Shown: positions 7,152 to 8,656 of the stretch, piece after piece
How the letters are laid out: the number at the start of each line of letters is the position of its first letter
Numbering within the stretch: position 1 is the stretch's first letter
NCBI GenBank assembly: GCA_002702965.1
Contig: PADE01000034.1
Span: 3,779-12,434, forward strand
Length of the DNA stretch: 8,656 bases
Origin: Planctomycetaceae bacterium
GTDB taxonomy: Bacteria > Planctomycetota > Planctomycetia > Pirellulales > Pirellulaceae
Direction of reading: 5' to 3'
Made by a program: the position numbers and the translations under genes
The notes under the pieces: generated by a model
The model's database searches: none
What the model was told of the DNA's origin: nothing
The model's input: the letters and a program-made list of their open reading frames with translations, nothing else

Positions 7152-7159
7152 CCCTCCCT
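7152..7159 (-). promoter_or_regulatory. Shine-Dalgarno site of the DNase I-fold gene
   Basis: On the minus strand AGGGAGGG lies 5 bases before the GTG at 7146. It supports a GTG start, which places the membrane helix right at the N-terminus. Confidence 0.65.
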
Positions 7160-7339
7160 GGACAGCGGACACGAACAAACGGCAGAATATCGCGTCACGG
7201 ACAACCCTGCCAGATCAATTAGGACCGCTGGCGTCTGCAGACGGATCCATGCGGAGGCTGGCAGGTCGGGCCGTCGTTTTCGCCCCCGCGGGATTTTCTG
7301 GGCGGGTTCGAATCGCTTTACGATCATCGAGAATCGGGC

Positions 7340-7789
7340 ATGAAACGCCAGCGCTACCTCTGGATACTGCTAGGATTTGTGCTGGGTGCGCCGTTGGGCG
7401 TTACATTTGGTAAGGGTGACTGGACGGCGCCGCTGATCGTGGGAGCGGTCGGCGCCCTGTTGGGGCTGGCCGGATTTGCCGTGGTCCGTGTTGCCCAGCC
7501 CGCGGCAGCGGCGGGAACCGCCAAAACGGACTATGCGGCCATCCTCGGCCTCCTGTCGGGGGCACTGATCGGCGGCGTGGCCGGGGCGCTTGGTGGCTTT
7601 GGCCGGGTGATGATTCGGGTGTTCAATCCAGATTTGCCGGAACAGGATTTCGGCGTTTTCTTCGGAGCCACGGGAGGCGTGTTGGTCGGCGCGTTTGTGG
7701 GGGCGGTGCTCGCGAGCTCGATCGCCCGGGTGTGCGGTTGTCGAGCGGCCCGAAATCCTGAAAACCCGCCCGATCGATCGTCCGACTGA
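7340..7789 (+). CDS. Small glycine-rich four-helix membrane protein, function unknown
   Basis: A 149-residue protein I do not recognise. It has four likely membrane helices at about 6-24, 29-50, 65-90 and 105-129, rich in Gly and Ala with several GxxxG-type spacings, as in tightly packed membrane proteins. A positively charged start (KRQR at 2-5) and a hydrophilic, Pro/Arg-rich tail (130-149) suggest both ends are cytoplasmic. Two cysteines sit just after the last helix (132 and 134). The halves look loosely alike (helices 1-2 versus 3-4), so an internal duplication is possible. The start ATG has only a weak upstream GAGAA. The gene is divergent from the DNase I-fold gene with 193 bases between them, where I see no convincing promoter. 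Open frames on the opposite strand lack any such pattern. Confidence 0.7.
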   Translation: MKRQRYLWILLGFVLGAPLGVTFGKGDWTAPLIVGAVGALLGLAGFAVVRVAQPAAAAGTAKTDYAAILGLLSGALIGGVAGALGGFGRVMIRVFNPDLPEQDFGVFFGATGGVLVGAFVGAVLASSIARVCGCRAARNPENPPDRSSD

Positions 7790-7933
7790 GGCGACCTCTG
7801 GGCCCCTGGCGGTACTCAACCGCGCCGCGCTGGGTCGATGCGGTTCGCCGCGTGGGCCGGTGGGCTTGGGAAGCTTAGCCGGACATTGGCGGCCGGTCTC
7901 TTTGAAAACCGAAGGCGCGGCGGCTCAAGCGCG

Positions 7934-8656
7934 CTACGGATTCAGGGCGGGCAGTCCCTCGGCCGCCAGTGGGGCGGGTACGTCGAGGGTGAGCTGTGCC
8001 GCGGTTTCGCTACCCACGTCAGAAATCTCCAGCGGGACCGTAAACACCACACTGCCGACGCGACAAAGTCCCTCGCCACCCGACTGGCAATAAAAGAAGT
8101 GCATCGACAACGATAGCTGGTCCTTGCCGTTGCCACCGGTCGGGAGCGTCACATCGAATGACGCGGACGGTTTTTCGACCTGGTGTTTGCCGAGCGCACT
8201 GCGCTCGATTGGGCCCTGGTCAGCGTTCGCCTTCAGATAGTAGACGAGTGGGGCCTGCTCGTTGATTTTCCAACCCTCGGGGAGCTTGAGCGTCACGCGC
8301 AAGGCAACCGCGCCGCCCTCGGGTTTGAGTGTGGCCGCTTGCAGGGTGACCTGTTTGGCGGTCGAGAAATCGGGTTCCTGTTGCGTGGCGGGCGCTTGCG
8401 GAGGTGCCAGGCCAGCGATCTGTAGGGTGCTGACTTAGCCACTGGCGAGCTCGATCACACGGATGGTGTGATTATTCGTGTCGGCGACGAAGAGCTTGCC
8501 GGCGGCGTAAGCGATTCCCGCCGGTTCATCGAACTGGGCGGGCTCGTCGGCCGAGCCTGGTTCGCCGGTTCCTACGAGTGTTTTGAGGGTGGCCGTTTCA
8601 ACGTCGAGCGACTTGATCTTGTTGTTGTAGGTGTCGGTCAGAAAGAGCGTGCCGTC
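7934..8656 (-). pseudogene. NHLRC2-like thioredoxin/NHL-repeat protein, 3' part, interrupted by an in-frame TAA
   Basis: The frame enters from the right edge and gives 73 residues with two NHL beta-propeller repeats (LFLTDTYNNKIK and LFVADTNNHTIRVIELASG). It then meets TAA at 8437-8435 and continues open in the same frame for 166 codons to TAG at 7936-7934. The downstream part is the C-terminal beta-sandwich domain of the NHLRC2 family: LKLPEGWKINEQAP and FFYCQSGGEGLC, with its two cysteines, match that domain as I remember it. Complete family members start with a thioredoxin-like domain, which would lie outside the window. Related proteins have Glu or Lys where the stop falls, so one base change (for example GAA to TAA) explains it. 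The gene may be a recent pseudogene, encode a product lacking the last domain, or contain a sequencing error. Confidence 0.8.

Noticed and set aside
7809..7823. Hairpin GCGGT/ACCGC in the 144-base convergent gap after the small membrane protein
   Set aside because: Only five pairs and no T-run; common by chance in GC-rich DNA.
7934..8302. Separate 122-residue gene starting at TTG 8302
   Set aside because: The TTG is an internal Leu codon of the conserved domain; homology continues upstream in frame to the TAA and beyond it.

Overview
The window is moderately GC-rich bacterial DNA that reads like a planctomycete or close relative. This is inference from gene content: a Tat-exported enolase-superfamily enzyme, a membrane-anchored DNase I-fold protein of a type I associate with Planctomycetes, an NHLRC2-like thioredoxin/NHL protein, and an endonuclease-type MutL. 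No rRNA or other phylogenetic marker is present. I see no tRNA, CRISPR array, insertion sequence or phage gene, and no gene-free stretch longer than about 220 bases.

Layout, left to right. On the minus strand, positions 1-1186 carry the first codons of a probable ABC-2 permease (running off the left edge) and, upstream of it, a complete COG4586-type ABC exporter ATPase (140-1186). A divergent intergenic region (1187-1404) separates these from a plus-strand run: a Tat-signal enolase-superfamily acid-sugar dehydratase-like protein (1405-2724), a weak terminator-like hairpin, an NtrC-type sigma-54 response regulator (2784-4193), and mutL (4213-6087) only 19 bases further on. A minus-strand, membrane-anchored endonuclease/exonuclease/phosphatase-fold protein (6169-7146) converges on mutL. 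A small four-helix membrane protein of unknown function (7340-7789, plus) is divergent from it. The right end (7934-8656, minus) holds the 3' part of an NHLRC2-like gene interrupted by an in-frame TAA.

Functionally these look like separate units. The ATPase and permease would form one exporter. The response regulator and mutL are probably co-transcribed, which is an unusual pairing. The dehydratase-like protein would act outside the cytoplasm. The most notable observations are: (1) the DNase I-fold protein keeps its fold-level motifs but has replaced most catalytic residues, so it looks like a pseudoenzyme; (2) the NHL gene has a lone nonsense codon in an otherwise intact frame; (3) a perfect 23-base palindrome lies near the 3' end of the dehydratase gene; (4) the sigma-54 activator has GAFTDA in place of GAFTGA. 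I did not find a clear multi-gene novel system; the pseudoenzyme is the best candidate for undescribed biology.
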